A stretch of 64,000 nt of DNA from JACCTU01 sp963798985 (GTDB lineage: Bacteria > Actinomycetota > Thermoleophilia > Gaiellales > Gaiellaceae), in the NCBI GenBank assembly GCA_963798985.1, contig CAWCVL010000007.1, positions 124,001 to 188,000 on the forward strand, read 5' to 3'. The position numbers were made by a program, and so were the translations under genes. Each line of letters starts with the position of its first letter. Position 1 is the first letter of the stretch. The notes beneath the pieces were generated by a model that was given only the letters and a program-made list of their open reading frames with translations, did not search any database and was not told the DNA's origin. Below, in pieces: positions 20,838-30,440 of this stretch.

Positions 20838-21283
20838 AAGACGAGGTAGACGGCCTCGCCGACCATCGCCGGCTTCTCCTGGCCCTTGACCTCGATCTGC
20901 ACCGCGACGTTGTAGAGGACGCCGTCGCCGCGCGGTTGGCTCGAGACGATTTTCGCGTGCAGGCGCACGTCGCTGCCCGACGGGACCGGTGACGTGAAGC
21001 GCACCTTCTCCGTCCCGTAGTTGATCCCCATTCGCGCGTCGCTGATGTTCAGCACCTGCGAGAGCAGGAACGGGAGCAGCGAGAGCTGCAGGTAGCCGTG
21101 CGCGACCGTCGTGCCGAACGGGCCCTGCTTCGCCATCTCCGGGTCGACGTGGATCCACTGGTGGTCGTGCGTCGCCTCGGCGAACTGCTCGATCTGCGGC
21201 TGCTCGATCGTCGTCCAGTCGCTCGTGCCGAGGTCGAGGTCCTCGGCCGCCGCGAGCTCTTCGAGGGTGAGGGTCGTCGTCAT
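20834..21283 (-). CDS. MaoC-like (R)-enoyl-CoA hydratase
   Basis: This 149-aa hotdog-fold protein has the catalytic segment FAEATHDHQWIHVDPEMAKQ (Asp/His dyad) and GTTVAHGYLQLSLLPFLL. It hydrates trans-2-enoyl-CoA to the R-3-hydroxy form. It is last in a minus-strand operon with an SDR and an acyl-CoA synthetase, joined by an ATGA overlap, so the set probably processes one acyl chain. Confidence 0.87.
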   Translation of the reverse strand: MTTTLTLEELAAAEDLDLGTSDWTTIEQPQIEQFAEATHDHQWIHVDPEMAKQGPFGTTVAHGYLQLSLLPFLLSQVLNISDARMGINYGTEKVRFTSPVPSGSDVRLHAKIVSSQPRGDGVLYNVAVQIEVKGQEKPAMVGEAVYLVF

Positions 21284-22771
21284 GCCCCAACCTTCTCATG
21301 CAGGCGCGCGCGGAGTGCCTTGCGGTCGATCTTGCCGATCGGCGTCAGCGGGATCGCCGGGACGACGTGCACCTCGCGCGGGTACTTGTAGCCGCCGATC
21401 CTCGCTGCGCGCCCAGGCGACGAGCTCTGCGGGGTCGAGCTCGTCGCGCGAGCGCGACGAACGCCACGACCTCCTCGCCGCAGTTCGGGTCCTGGCGGCC
21501 GACGACCGCCGCGCCCTCGACCGCCGGGTGCTCGAGCAGCGCCTCCTCGACGTCGCGCGGGAAGACGTTGAAGCCGCCGCGGATGATCAGGTCCTTCTTG
21601 CGGTCGACGACGTAGAGGTAGCCGTCCTCGTCGATGCGCCCGAGGTCGCCCGTGTGCAGCCAGCCGCCGCGCATCGTCTCCTCGGTCTGCTCCGGTGCGC
21701 GCCAGTAGCCGCGCATCACGAGTGCGGAGCGGCAGCAGATCTCGCCGACCTCGCCGGTCGGCACCTCGGCGTCCTCGTCGTCGAGGATCCGCACCTCCAT
21801 CCCGGGAACCGGCTGACCGACCGCGCCGGGCCTGACCGTGCCCGGGACGCGTCGTCGAGACGAGCGCGGACGTCTCGGTCAGCCCGTAGCCCTCGCGGAT
21901 CTCCGCGCTCGGCAAACGGCGTGCGAGCTCGTGCACGACCTCGGGAGCGAGCGGCGCCGCGCCCGACGCGATGTAGCGCAGCTCGGACAGGTCGTAGTCC
22001 TCGAGCGGCTGCGCGAGCAGCAGGTGCAGCATCGACGGCACGACCGCGACGATCTGGCTGCGGTGCTCCTGCGCGAGCTCGAGCCAGCTCTCGGGGTTGA
22101 ACCAGCGCATCAGCACGTGGCGGCTCGGCTCGGTGGCGTGCAGGCCGACGCAGGTGACGAGCAGGCCGAAGGCGTGCGACAGCGGGCAGCGAAGTGAGGC
22201 TGCGGACGATCCCCTGAACGTGCCCGGTGTCCTCCGCGACCTTGCCGCAGAGCCAGAGGTTCTCGTGGGAGAGCATCACGCCCTTCGCGCGGCCGGTGGT
22301 GCCGCCGGTGTACATCAGCGCCGCCAGGTCGTCGTCGGAGCGTTCGACGATCGGCGACTCGCCGCCCGACTCGAGCTCCGCGAACTCCTCGGTGGAGATG
22401 ACGCGCGCGCTGGGCGCCGCCTCGCGGGCGGTGTCGGCGAACTCGGGCGTCGTGATCACGACGCGGGCCTCGGAGTCGTCGACGATGTGCCGGAGCTCCG
22501 GCGGCGGGAGCAGGAAGATCGCGGGCGTGACCACGGCGCCCGCGCGCCAGAGCGCGTTGTAGGCGATCCCGACCTCGGGGCAGTTCGCCATCAGCACGAC
22601 GACGCGGTCGCCCGGCTCGACGCCGGCGTCGCGAAGACCCTGTGCGAGTCGACGCGCCCGCTCGTGCAGTCGGGCCGACCTGTGCCACTCGCCTTCGAAG
22701 AACAGCGACTCGTGGTCGCCGTGCCGCTCGAGCGTCTGCTCGGCGAGCCGGGCGAGGTTTCGCTCAGCCAA
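21280..22771 (-). CDS. AMP-forming acyl-CoA synthetase (frameshifted)
   Basis: This ANL superfamily ligase of about 497 codons activates an acid with ATP and CoA. Motifs are ALMYTGGTTGRAKGVMLSHE, YIASGAAPLAPEVV with REGYGLTETSALVS, WLHTGDLGRIDEDGYLYVVD and the C-terminal PLTPIGKIDRKALR with its catalytic Lys. Indels near 22190, 21842 and 21410-21450 break the frame. The start TTG at 22769-22771 lies within the SDR stop. The acid used is not evident. Confidence 0.83.
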
Positions 22772-23700
22772 CGCGCATCGAGCGCCCGCCGGCCTTACCC
22801 ATCTGCTCGACCATCGTCTCGGGCGACGCGCCGTCGGGGAAGCGCTCGAGCAGCTGCGCGAGGAAGTCGTCCGCGTCCCAGCCGTTCTCGGAGGCGAAGA
22901 GCTCGCCCGACTCCCACGGCCGGAGGACATTGATCGAGCCGCCCCAGACGAAGAAGCACTGGCCGGTGATCCCCTGAGCCTCGTCGGTCGAGAGGGCGAC
23001 GATCAGCGGCGCCATGTTCGCCGGGTCGAGCGGATCGAAGCCCTCTGCGGGCTTCTCGAGCTCGCCGAAGGTCACCTCCGTCATGCGCGTGCGCGCGTTC
23101 GGCGCGATGCAGTTCACCGTGACGCCGTAGTTGGCGAGCTCCTGCGCGGCGATGATCGTGAACGCCGCGATGCCCGCCTTCGCGGCGCCGTAGTTCACCT
23201 GGCCGACGTTCCCGAACACGCCCGAGGGGCTCGACGTGTTGATCACGCGGCCCCGAACCTCCTCGCCCTCCTTCGAGCGCGCTCGCCAGTACGCCGCGGC
23301 GTGCCGCGTCGGCGCGAAGTGGCCCTTGAGGTGGACGCGCGATGACCGCGTCCCACTCGTCCTCGGTCATGTTCACGAGCATGCGGTCGCGGAGGATCCC
23401 CGCGTTGTTGACGAGGATGTCGAGCCGCCCGTAGCGCTCGAGCGCACGGTTGACCATGTGCTCGGCGGCGCCGAAGTCGGAGACGTCGTCGTAGCTCGCG
23501 ACCGCCTCGCCGCCGGCGGCGACGATCTCGTTGACGACGCTCTGCGCGGGCGTCGCGTCCTGGCCCTGGCCGTCGAGCGATCCGCCCAGGTCGTTGACGA
23601 CGACCTTCGAACCCGCACGCGCGAGCGCGAGCGCGTGCTCGCGGCCGATCCCGCGCCCTGCGCCGGTGACGATCGCGACCTTGCCCTCGAGCGACGGCAT
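22764..23700 (-). CDS. SDR-family oxidoreductase, FabG/MFE-like (one frameshift)
   Basis: This NAD(P)-dependent dehydrogenase of about 311 aa has the cofactor motif VTGAGRGIGREHALALA, DILVNNAGILRDRML and the catalytic Tyr and Lys in GNVGQVNYGAAKAGIAAFT. The C-terminal extension GWDADDFLAQLLERFPDG is like that of 3-hydroxyacyl-CoA dehydrogenases linked to MaoC. An extra base near 23337 breaks the frame between MTEDEWDAVIA and VHLKGHF. It is first gene of the operon with the ligase and the hydratase. Confidence 0.85.
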
Positions 23701-23722
23701 GCCGTGAGTCTAAGCTCGTCGC

Positions 23723-24748
23723 GTGGACAAGGGAATCGTGGTCGAGGAGCTCGGCGGGCTCGAGCTCGTCGAGATCGAGGTCGAGGATCCGCAGGAGCAC
23801 GAGGTGCTCGTCCGCATCGAGGCGACCGGCGTCTGCCACAGCGACCTGCACGTGCTCGAGACCGGGTTCTCCCACCCGCCGCCGATCCTGCTCGGCCACG
23901 AAGGCGCGGGAATCGTCGAGGCCGTCGGGCCAGGTGTCGGGACAGTGGGCTCGGGCGACCGGGTCGTGATCGGCTGGCGCGCGCCGTGCGGCGCGTGCCC
24001 TTGGTGCGTACGTGGAGACGCGCGCCGCTGCCGGACGCCCGCCGCCGCGGGTCCGCGGGTGCGACTCACCGACGGCCGGCCGCTGACCCGCACGCTCGGC
24101 GCGGGGACGTTCGCCACGCGCACCGTCGTGCACGAGCGTGCGGCCGTTCGCGTCGACGGGATCCCACTCGTGCAGGCCTGCCTGATCGGCTGTTCCGTCG
24201 CGACCGGTGTCGGCTCGGTGCTCGAGACGGCGAAGGTCTGGCCCGGAGCCCGCGTCGGCGTGATCGGCTGCGGCGCGGTCGGGCTCTGCGTGATCCAGGG
24301 CGCGCGCATCGCCGGCGCGTCCGAGGTGCACGCGCTCGACCTCGACGACCGCAAGCTCGAGGCTGCGAAGCGGTTCGGCGCGACGCACACCGGCGAAGCC
24401 GGGCGACTCGACTTCGTGTTCGACGTCGTCGGGAGGCCCGAGACGGTCGAGCAGGGGCTCGGCATGCTCGGGCACGCAGGCACGCTCGTCTACATCGGCC
24501 TGCCGCAGCCCGGCGCGCACGTCGACTTCCCGCTGCAGAAGGCGTTCGACCGCCGCGTCCGGTTCCTCGTCTCGCACGGCGGCGACCACGTGCCGCGGCT
24601 GGACTTTCCCGCGCTCGTGTCGCACGCGCGTGAGGGGAGGCTCGACCTCGCGGGAATGGTGACGAAGACGATCGGGCTCGACGACGTCGCGCAGGCGTTC
24701 GACGACATGCGGTCCGGCGACGTGATCCGCTCGGTGATCCTGCTGTGA
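23723..24748 (+). CDS. Zinc-dependent alcohol dehydrogenase
   Basis: An MDR-family alcohol dehydrogenase of 341 aa. The catalytic zinc site is GVCHSDLHVLE with GHEGAGIV, and the structural zinc loop CGACPWCVRGDARRC has the standard spacing. The NAD motif is VGVIGCGAVGLCVIQGA. It resembles class III-like and aryl-alcohol dehydrogenases. The GTG start is 22 bp from the divergent SDR gene, and the thioesterase follows with a 4-bp overlap. Confidence 0.87.
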   Translation: MDKGIVVEELGGLELVEIEVEDPQEHEVLVRIEATGVCHSDLHVLETGFSHPPPILLGHEGAGIVEAVGPGVGTVGSGDRVVIGWRAPCGACPWCVRGDARRCRTPAAAGPRVRLTDGRPLTRTLGAGTFATRTVVHERAAVRVDGIPLVQACLIGCSVATGVGSVLETAKVWPGARVGVIGCGAVGLCVIQGARIAGASEVHALDLDDRKLEAAKRFGATHTGEAGRLDFVFDVVGRPETVEQGLGMLGHAGTLVYIGLPQPGAHVDFPLQKAFDRRVRFLVSHGGDHVPRLDFPALVSHAREGRLDLAGMVTKTIGLDDVAQAFDDMRSGDVIRSVILL

Positions 24749-25140
24749 AGATCCCGCCGCCCGTCGCCGAGCTGATCGGGATCGACGTCGTGAGCGCGGG
24801 CGACGGGCTCTGCACGATGAAGCTCGAGGCGGAGGAGCGGCACTCGAACCCGATGGGCACCATCCACGGCGGGATCCTCTGCGACCTCGCCGACGCCGCG
24901 ATGGGGATGGCGTTCTTCAGCACCCTCGAGCCGGGCGAGTCGTTCACGACGCTCGAGCTCAAGATCAACTACCTGCGGCCTTTCTGGACGGGCACGCTGC
25001 TCGCCCACGGGAAGGTCGTCCACCGCGGCAGGACGGTCGGGATGACCGAGTGCGACGTCGTGGACGACCAGGGCCGCCTGATCGCGCGGGCGACCAGCAC
25101 GTGCCTTGCCCTCCGCGGCGAAGCGGCCGAAGGGCGATGA
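24745..25140 (+). CDS. PaaI-type hotdog thioesterase
   Basis: This 131-aa acyl-CoA thioesterase has the signature GTIHGGILCDLADAAMGMAF and a LKINYLRPFWTGTLLAHGKV strand. PaaI-type enzymes release CoA from aromatic or short acyl-CoAs. Its GTG start overlaps the dehydrogenase stop, so both are translated together. Confidence 0.85.
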   Translation: MKIPPPVAELIGIDVVSAGDGLCTMKLEAEERHSNPMGTIHGGILCDLADAAMGMAFFSTLEPGESFTTLELKINYLRPFWTGTLLAHGKVVHRGRTVGMTECDVVDDQGRLIARATSTCLALRGEAAEGR

Positions 25141-25147
25141 TCCCCGG

Positions 25148-25480
25148 ATGATCGACGACCCCGGGCTCGACGCCGACCTGAAGCAGCGGTTGCGCGAGGT
25201 GCTCGAGCGTCGCCCGGTCACGGAGGCCGAGCTGCGAAAGGTGCTGGACGAGGGGCGCGTCTGCGCATCGCTGGTGCGCGGGCGGCTGGAGCGCGGCGAG
25301 CAGCGGCTCTCCGAGCTGGTCGCCGACCCGGAGACCCCGCTCGCGGAGGTCGCATCCGCTCTGCGGGTGGTCAACGACCTCCGGCCGCGGCTCAACGAGC
25401 TCGAGTCGACCCTCGCAGAGCTGCAGGAGCGGGCGCCGGAGTACCGGCGTTCGTGGCTCACCGGTAGACCCACGCGTTGA
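25148..25480 (+). CDS. Hypothetical helical protein
   Basis: This 110-aa protein is almost entirely charged and helical (LKQRLREVLERRPVTEAELR, RLNELESTLAELQERAPEYR), probably a small coiled coil. It has no recognisable domain. The start is ATG seven bases after the thioesterase stop. It may be an accessory of the acyl-CoA operon. Confidence 0.6.
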   Translation: MIDDPGLDADLKQRLREVLERRPVTEAELRKVLDEGRVCASLVRGRLERGEQRLSELVADPETPLAEVASALRVVNDLRPRLNELESTLAELQERAPEYRRSWLTGRPTR

Positions 25481-25499
25481 CGAGTGGTTCAATAGCCAC

Positions 25500-26594
25500 A
25501 TCGACCTTCGCGACACCCCAGACGAAGCTGCCTTCCGCGCGGGCGTTCGCGCCTGGCTCGAGGCGAACCTGCCTGCGGGCGAGCCGCGCGAGTGGTCGCG
25601 GAAGATCTTCGACGCCGGCTACGCCGGGCTGACCTGGCCCGAGGAGTACGGCGGCAAGGGCGCGCCGTACAGCCACCAGGCGATCGTGCTCGAGGAGTTC
25701 GCGCGCGCCGAGGCGCCGCCGCACATGGGCGTGATCGGGCTCGGGATGGCCGGGCCGACGATCATGTTCCACGGCACCGAGGAGCAGAAGCAGCGCTACC
25801 TGTCGAAGATCCTGTCGGCCGAGGAGATCTGGTGCCAGGGGTTCTCCGAGCCCGGCGCCGGCTCCGACCTCTCCGCGGTGCGCACGCGGATCGACGACCA
25901 GGGCGACCACTTCGTCCTGAACGGCCAGAAGGTGTGGTCGTCCTTCGCGCACATCGCCGACCACTGCATCCTCGTCGGCCGCAGCGACCCCGACTCCGAG
26001 CGGCACGCGGGCCTCACCTACGTGATCGTCGACATGAAGGGCGAGGGCGTCGAGGTGCGGCCGCTGAAGCAGATCACCGGCGAGGCGGAGTTCAACGAGA
26101 TCTTCCTCACCGACGCGAAGGTGCCGAAGGAGAACCTGCTCGGCGAGATCGGCGGCGGCTGGCAGGTCGCGATGACGACGCTCCTGCACGAGCGCGGCAC
26201 GCTCGGCTTCGCGCTCAGCGGCATCCTCGAGGCGCAGGTGCAGAAGGTCGTCGCGCTGGCGAAGTCGCGCAACGGCCACGACGAGATCGTGCGCGACCGG
26301 CTCGCGAACGAGTGGATCGTCCAGCAGGCGCTCAAGCTCACCAACTACCGCGCGCTGACCGCGCTGATGAAGACCGGCATGCCGGGGCCTGAGGGCTCGG
26401 CGGTCAAGCTCGCGTGGTCGGAGGCGAACCAACGACTGACGAAGCTCGCGATGGAGATCCTCGAAGGCGAGGACGACGGCTACTGGCGCCACCAGCAGCT
26501 GCGCTCGCGCGGCAACACGATCGAGGCCGGGACGAGCGAGATCCTGCGCAACATCGTCGCCGAGCGCGTGCTCGGCCTACCGAGGAGCCGCTGA
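25500..26594 (+). CDS. Acyl-CoA dehydrogenase, large partner; start codon not found
   Basis: This FAD enzyme of about 365 aa oxidises acyl-CoA. The reading begins near 25500 with IDLRDTPDEAAFRAGVRAW; the FAD/substrate motif is WCQGFSEPGAGSDLSAVRT and the C-terminus is IEAGTSEILRNIVAERVLGL. No in-frame ATG, GTG or TTG exists near the expected N-terminus, and the frame is open upstream into the preceding gene. A base error or an unusual start is therefore likely. TGATG links it to a shortened dehydrogenase gene, which suggests a heteromeric enzyme. Confidence 0.82.
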   Translation: MDLRDTPDEAAFRAGVRAWLEANLPAGEPREWSRKIFDAGYAGLTWPEEYGGKGAPYSHQAIVLEEFARAEAPPHMGVIGLGMAGPTIMFHGTEEQKQRYLSKILSAEEIWCQGFSEPGAGSDLSAVRTRIDDQGDHFVLNGQKVWSSFAHIADHCILVGRSDPDSERHAGLTYVIVDMKGEGVEVRPLKQITGEAEFNEIFLTDAKVPKENLLGEIGGGWQVAMTTLLHERGTLGFALSGILEAQVQKVVALAKSRNGHDEIVRDRLANEWIVQQALKLTNYRALTALMKTGMPGPEGSAVKLAWSEANQRLTKLAMEILEGEDDGYWRHQQLRSRGNTIEAGTSEILRNIVAERVLGLPRSR

Positions 26595-27208
26595 TGCAGT
26601 TCGCGTTCACCGACGAGCAGGAGCTGCTCCGCCGCGAGGCGCGCGAGGCGCTCGGCAACGGCGGCTGGTCGCGCGACGAGATCGCCGGCGCAGAGCTGTC
26701 GTTCCTCGACCGCGCCGTGCTCTACGAGGAGGGCGGGCGAGCGAACGTCGGTGAGTCGCTCTTCGACGACTCGCGCCCGGAGGACGAGCAGCTCGCGACG
26801 CTTGCGCTCGAGGCCGTCGGGATCGCCGCGAAGGCGCTCGAGCTCGGCGTCGAGTACGCGTCGACCCGCGAGCAGTTCGGCCGGAAGATCGGCGTCTACC
26901 AGGCGGTGTCCCACCCACTCGTCGACAGCTACGTCGAGACCGAGCTCTCGCGCTCGCTCGCGTACTGGGCGGCGTGGTGCGTGTCGGAGGGCGACGAGCA
27001 GGCGCCGGTCGCCGCCGCGGCAGCGAAGGCGTACGCGAGCGACGCCGCGGTTGCGGCGTGCGAACGTTCGATCCAGGTGCACGGCGGGATCGGCTTCACG
27101 TGGGAGCACGTGCTCCACACCTATTACAAGCGCGCACTTGCGATCCAGGCGTACGGCGGCTACCCCCGCGCACAGCGCGCCAAGGTCGCCGCGTTCCTAC
27201 TCGACTGA
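26594..27208 (+). CDS. Short acyl-CoA dehydrogenase-like subunit
   Basis: This protein is only 204 aa, where family members have about 350-380. It keeps the N-terminal helix (FAFTDEQELLRREAREALG) and the C-terminal helical domain (EYASTREQFGRKIGVYQAVS, SIQVHGGIGFTWEHVLHTYY). It jumps from LYEEGGRANVGESLF straight to DEQLATLALEAVG, leaving out most of the middle beta domain. The frame is clean. It overlaps the preceding full-length dehydrogenase gene, so it may be the non-catalytic partner of a heteromer like actinobacterial FadE pairs; an assembly deletion is the alternative. Confidence 0.75.
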   Translation: MQFAFTDEQELLRREAREALGNGGWSRDEIAGAELSFLDRAVLYEEGGRANVGESLFDDSRPEDEQLATLALEAVGIAAKALELGVEYASTREQFGRKIGVYQAVSHPLVDSYVETELSRSLAYWAAWCVSEGDEQAPVAAAAAKAYASDAAVAACERSIQVHGGIGFTWEHVLHTYYKRALAIQAYGGYPRAQRAKVAAFLLD

Positions 27209-27221
27209 CGAGGAGGTCGTG

Positions 27222-28847
27222 ATGAAGGGCCAGATGATGGACTTCCAGCTGACGCTCCCGCCGCTCCTGCGGCGCGCCGAGACGTTCTTCGGCGACAAGG
27301 AGATCGTCACGCGGCTTCCCGACAAGAGCTTTCACCGCTACACGTACCGCGACATGGCGAAGCGCGCGAAGCAGCTCGCGGTCGGGCTCGACAAGCTGGG
27401 TCTGCAGAAGGGCGATCGCGTCGCGACGCTCTGCTGGAACCACTACCAGCACATGGAGGCCTACTTCGGCATCCCGTGCGGCGGCTTCGTCCTGCACACG
27501 CTGAATCTGCGCCTGCACCACGAGGACATCGGCTACATCGCGAAGCACGGCGGCGACAAGGCCGTGATCGTCGACCAGAGCCTGCTGCCGCTGCTCGACG
27601 CGTTCAAGGGCGCGACGGACATCGAGCACGTGATCGTGATCGACGACTCGTACGAGGAGCTGCTCGCGACCGCCGACGCAGACGAGTGGCGCGACCCGGA
27701 GATCGACGAGAACGACGCCGCGGCGATGTGTTACACGAGCGGCACGACCGGGCGGCCGAAGGGCGTCGTCTACTCGCACCGCTCGACGATCCTGCACGCG
27801 CTCGGCGTCGCGTCTCTTTCCCCGCTCGGGCTGCGGGTGTCGGAGGAGGACGCGCTGCTCCCCGTCGTGCCGATGTTCCACGCAAACGCGTGGGGCTATC
27901 CGTACCTCGCCGCGATGATCGGCTCGAAGCTCGTCTTCCCGGGGCCGTACCTCGATCCCGAGAGCCTGCTCGACGACTTCGTCCAGGAGCAGGTGACGTG
28001 GACCGCCGGCGTGCCGACGATCTGGCTCGGGATGCTGCAGATGCTCGACGCGAACCCGGACAAGTGGGACCTCTCGAAGATGAAGGGCATGCTCGTCGGC
28101 GGCTCCGCGGTCCCGCGCTCGATGATCGCGGGCTACAAGGAGCGCCACGGGCTGAGCGTCGTGCAGGGGTGGGGGATGACCGAGACGTCGCCCGTCGCGT
28201 CGGTCACCGACTTCACGGGCGACCTTCGCGCGGCCGACCAGGACACGAAGTTCGACTTCGTCGCGATGGCCGGGATGCCGCTGCCGCTCGTCGAGCTGCG
28301 CGTGATGGCCGAGGGCAACGAGGTTCCGTGGGACGGCGAGTCGATGGGCGAGCTCGAGGTGCGTGGCCCGTGGGTCGCATCCGCGTACTACGACGACGAC
28401 GAGTTGAAGGACCGGTGGACCAGCGACGGCTGGTTCAAGACCGGCGACATCGTCGCGATGCACCCGCGCGGGTTCATCCAGATCAAGGACCGCTCGAAGG
28501 ACGTGATCAAGTCCGGCGGCGAGTGGATCTCGTCCGTCGAGCTCGAGAACAAGATCATGGGCCATCCCGCCGTCGCCGAGGCCGCGGTGATCGCGATGCC
28601 GCACGAGAAGTGGTCGGAGCGTCCGCTCGCCGTCGTCGTCCTCAAGGAAGGGCAGCAGGTGACGGAGGAGCAGCTGCGCGAGCACCTCTCCGGCCAGTGC
28701 GCGAAGTGGTGGGTTCCCGACCGGTTCGAGTTCGTGGAGGAGATCCCGAAGACCGCGGTCGGCAAGTTCAAGAAGACCGCGCTGCGCGACATGTTCGCCG
28801 ACGTGACCGCAGAAGCACCCGCGGAAGCCCCCGTCGCGACCAGTTGA
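27222..28847 (+). CDS. Long-chain-type AMP-forming acyl-CoA synthetase
   Basis: This 541-aa ANL ligase has ATG preceded by GAGGAGG. Motifs include AAMCYTSGTTGRPKGVVYSH, VVQGWGMTETSPVASV, WFKTGDIVAMHPRGFIQIKD and the catalytic Lys in PKTAVGKFKKTALR. The sequence is intact. It resembles FadD-type medium- to long-chain ligases. It heads a chain with quinone oxidoreductase, SDR and thioesterase genes that overlap one another, so it probably supplies CoA esters to the dehydrogenases nearby. Confidence 0.88.
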   Translation: MKGQMMDFQLTLPPLLRRAETFFGDKEIVTRLPDKSFHRYTYRDMAKRAKQLAVGLDKLGLQKGDRVATLCWNHYQHMEAYFGIPCGGFVLHTLNLRLHHEDIGYIAKHGGDKAVIVDQSLLPLLDAFKGATDIEHVIVIDDSYEELLATADADEWRDPEIDENDAAAMCYTSGTTGRPKGVVYSHRSTILHALGVASLSPLGLRVSEEDALLPVVPMFHANAWGYPYLAAMIGSKLVFPGPYLDPESLLDDFVQEQVTWTAGVPTIWLGMLQMLDANPDKWDLSKMKGMLVGGSAVPRSMIAGYKERHGLSVVQGWGMTETSPVASVTDFTGDLRAADQDTKFDFVAMAGMPLPLVELRVMAEGNEVPWDGESMGELEVRGPWVASAYYDDDELKDRWTSDGWFKTGDIVAMHPRGFIQIKDRSKDVIKSGGEWISSVELENKIMGHPAVAEAAVIAMPHEKWSERPLAVVVLKEGQQVTEEQLREHLSGQCAKWWVPDRFEFVEEIPKTAVGKFKKTALRDMFADVTAEAPAEAPVATS

Positions 28848-29764
28848 GAGCCGTCCTCCTGCGGGAGACCGGCGGCCCCGAGCGGCTCGAGCTCGCCGAG
28901 GTCGACGAGCCGACGCCCGGCGACGGGCAGGTGCTCGTGCGCGTGCGTGCCGCGGGGATCAACTTCCTCGACGTGCTGGTGCGGCAGGGCCGCTACCCGC
29001 AGATGCCGGAGCTGCCGACGGTGCTCGGCTCGGAGGTGGCGGGCGAGGTCGACGGGCGGCGCGTGATGGCGCTGCCGCGCGCGGCCGGCGGCGGCTACGC
29101 CGAGGCGGTCGTCGTCGACGAGTCGCTGCTCGTGCCGCTGCCGGAGAGCGCGTCGTTCGAGGAGGGCGCGTCGTTCCTGCTGACCTTCCTGACTGCGTGG
29201 ATCCCGCTGACGCGCCAGGTTCGCGTGGGGGAGGGCGCGACGGTGCTCGTGCACGCGGGTGCCGGCGGCGTCGGCTCGGCGGCGATCCAGGTCGCGAAGC
29301 ACCTCGGCGCGCGCGTCGTCGCGACCGCGTCGTCGGAGGAGAAGCGCGCGCTCTGCGTCGAGCTCGGCGCCGACGAGGCGCTCCCGTACGAGGGCTTCGA
29401 GGAGCACGTCAAGGCCGACGTCGTGCTCGACCCGGTCGGCGGCGAGGTGTTCGCGCGCTCGCTCGCCACGCTGAACCCGCTCGGCGCGGTCGTCGCGCTC
29501 GGCTTCGCGGGCGGCTGGTGGGAGCCGCTCGACCCTGCGCCGCTCGTCGGTCGCAACGTCGGCATCTTCGGCTTCTACCTCGGGCGCCTGATGCGCTTCC
29601 GTCCCGACGTCGTCGCCGACGCGATCGCGGAGATCGTCGCGCTCTGGGAGTCCGGCGCGGTGAAGCCGCTCGTCGGCGCGACGTATCCCCTGGACGACGT
29701 CGCGGACGCGCACCGGCTCGTCGAGGAACGTCGCAGCGTGGGCAAGGTTGTCCTCGTTCCGTAG
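28844..29764 (+). CDS. Zinc-free quinone oxidoreductase (MDR family)
   Basis: A 306-aa NADPH:quinone reductase-like MDR protein. It has GINFLDVLVRQGRYPQMP, the cofactor motif VLVHAGAGGVGSAAIQVAKH and a C-terminal YPLDDVADAHRLVEERRSVG. No zinc-binding cysteines are present. The TTG start overlaps the upstream stop as TTGA. Its substrate may be an enone or an enoyl thioester. Confidence 0.83.
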   Translation: MRAVLLRETGGPERLELAEVDEPTPGDGQVLVRVRAAGINFLDVLVRQGRYPQMPELPTVLGSEVAGEVDGRRVMALPRAAGGGYAEAVVVDESLLVPLPESASFEEGASFLLTFLTAWIPLTRQVRVGEGATVLVHAGAGGVGSAAIQVAKHLGARVVATASSEEKRALCVELGADEALPYEGFEEHVKADVVLDPVGGEVFARSLATLNPLGAVVALGFAGGWWEPLDPAPLVGRNVGIFGFYLGRLMRFRPDVVADAIAEIVALWESGAVKPLVGATYPLDDVADAHRLVEERRSVGKVVLVP

Positions 29765-30440
29765 CGCGCTCGTCACGGGCGGGCGCTCCGGGATCGGCGC
29801 GGCGATCGTCTCGGCGCTCGAGCGCGACGGGGTCGTCGTGCGCTCGCTCGACATCGCCGACGGCTTCGACGTCGCCGACCCGCAGGCGTGGGAGGCGGTC
29901 GACCGCGTCGACCTCGCCTGCCTGAACGCCGGAGTGGTCACGGGCGAGCGGCTGATCGCCCGGCTGAGCGACGAGCAGTACCGGCGGATCGTCGGCGTGA
30001 ACGTCGACGGGGTGGTGTTCGGCGTCCGCCGGCTCGCGCGCGTGATGCACGAAGGCTCGATCGTCGTCACCGCGTCGCTCGCCGGGCTCACGGCGATGGA
30101 GAACGACCCGCTCTACGCGCTGACGAAGCACGCGCTCGTCGGGTTCGTCCGGTCGGCCGCACCGCAGCTGGCCGAGCGCGGGATCCGGCTGAACATGGTC
30201 AACCCCGGCATCGTCGACACGCCGATGCTCGGCGCGGAGGGACGCGACACGCTGCTCGACGCGGGCTTTCCGCTGCTGCAGCCCGAGGACGTCGCGGCGG
30301 CCGTCCTGCTCGCCGCGGAGGACGACGAGGTCGGGCAGGCGTGGGTCGTGCAGCCCGGCCGCGAGCCGCTGAAGTTCCGCTTCCCGGGCGTCCCCGGGCC
30401 GCGCGTCGAGGGGGCGGAGGGGATGGTGCCGAAGCTGTGA
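29748..30440 (+). CDS. Short-chain dehydrogenase/reductase
   Basis: A 230-aa SDR with cofactor motif ALVTGGRSGIGAAIVSALE, a CLNAGV variant of the NNAG motif, and catalytic Tyr and Lys in DPLYALTKHALVGFV, followed by GIRLNMVNPGIVDTPM. The TTG start overlaps the oxidoreductase gene by 17 bp and the next gene follows with GTGA overlap. The substrate is not evident. Confidence 0.83.
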   Translation: MSSFRSALVTGGRSGIGAAIVSALERDGVVVRSLDIADGFDVADPQAWEAVDRVDLACLNAGVVTGERLIARLSDEQYRRIVGVNVDGVVFGVRRLARVMHEGSIVVTASLAGLTAMENDPLYALTKHALVGFVRSAAPQLAERGIRLNMVNPGIVDTPMLGAEGRDTLLDAGFPLLQPEDVAAAVLLAAEDDEVGQAWVVQPGREPLKFRFPGVPGPRVEGAEGMVPKL

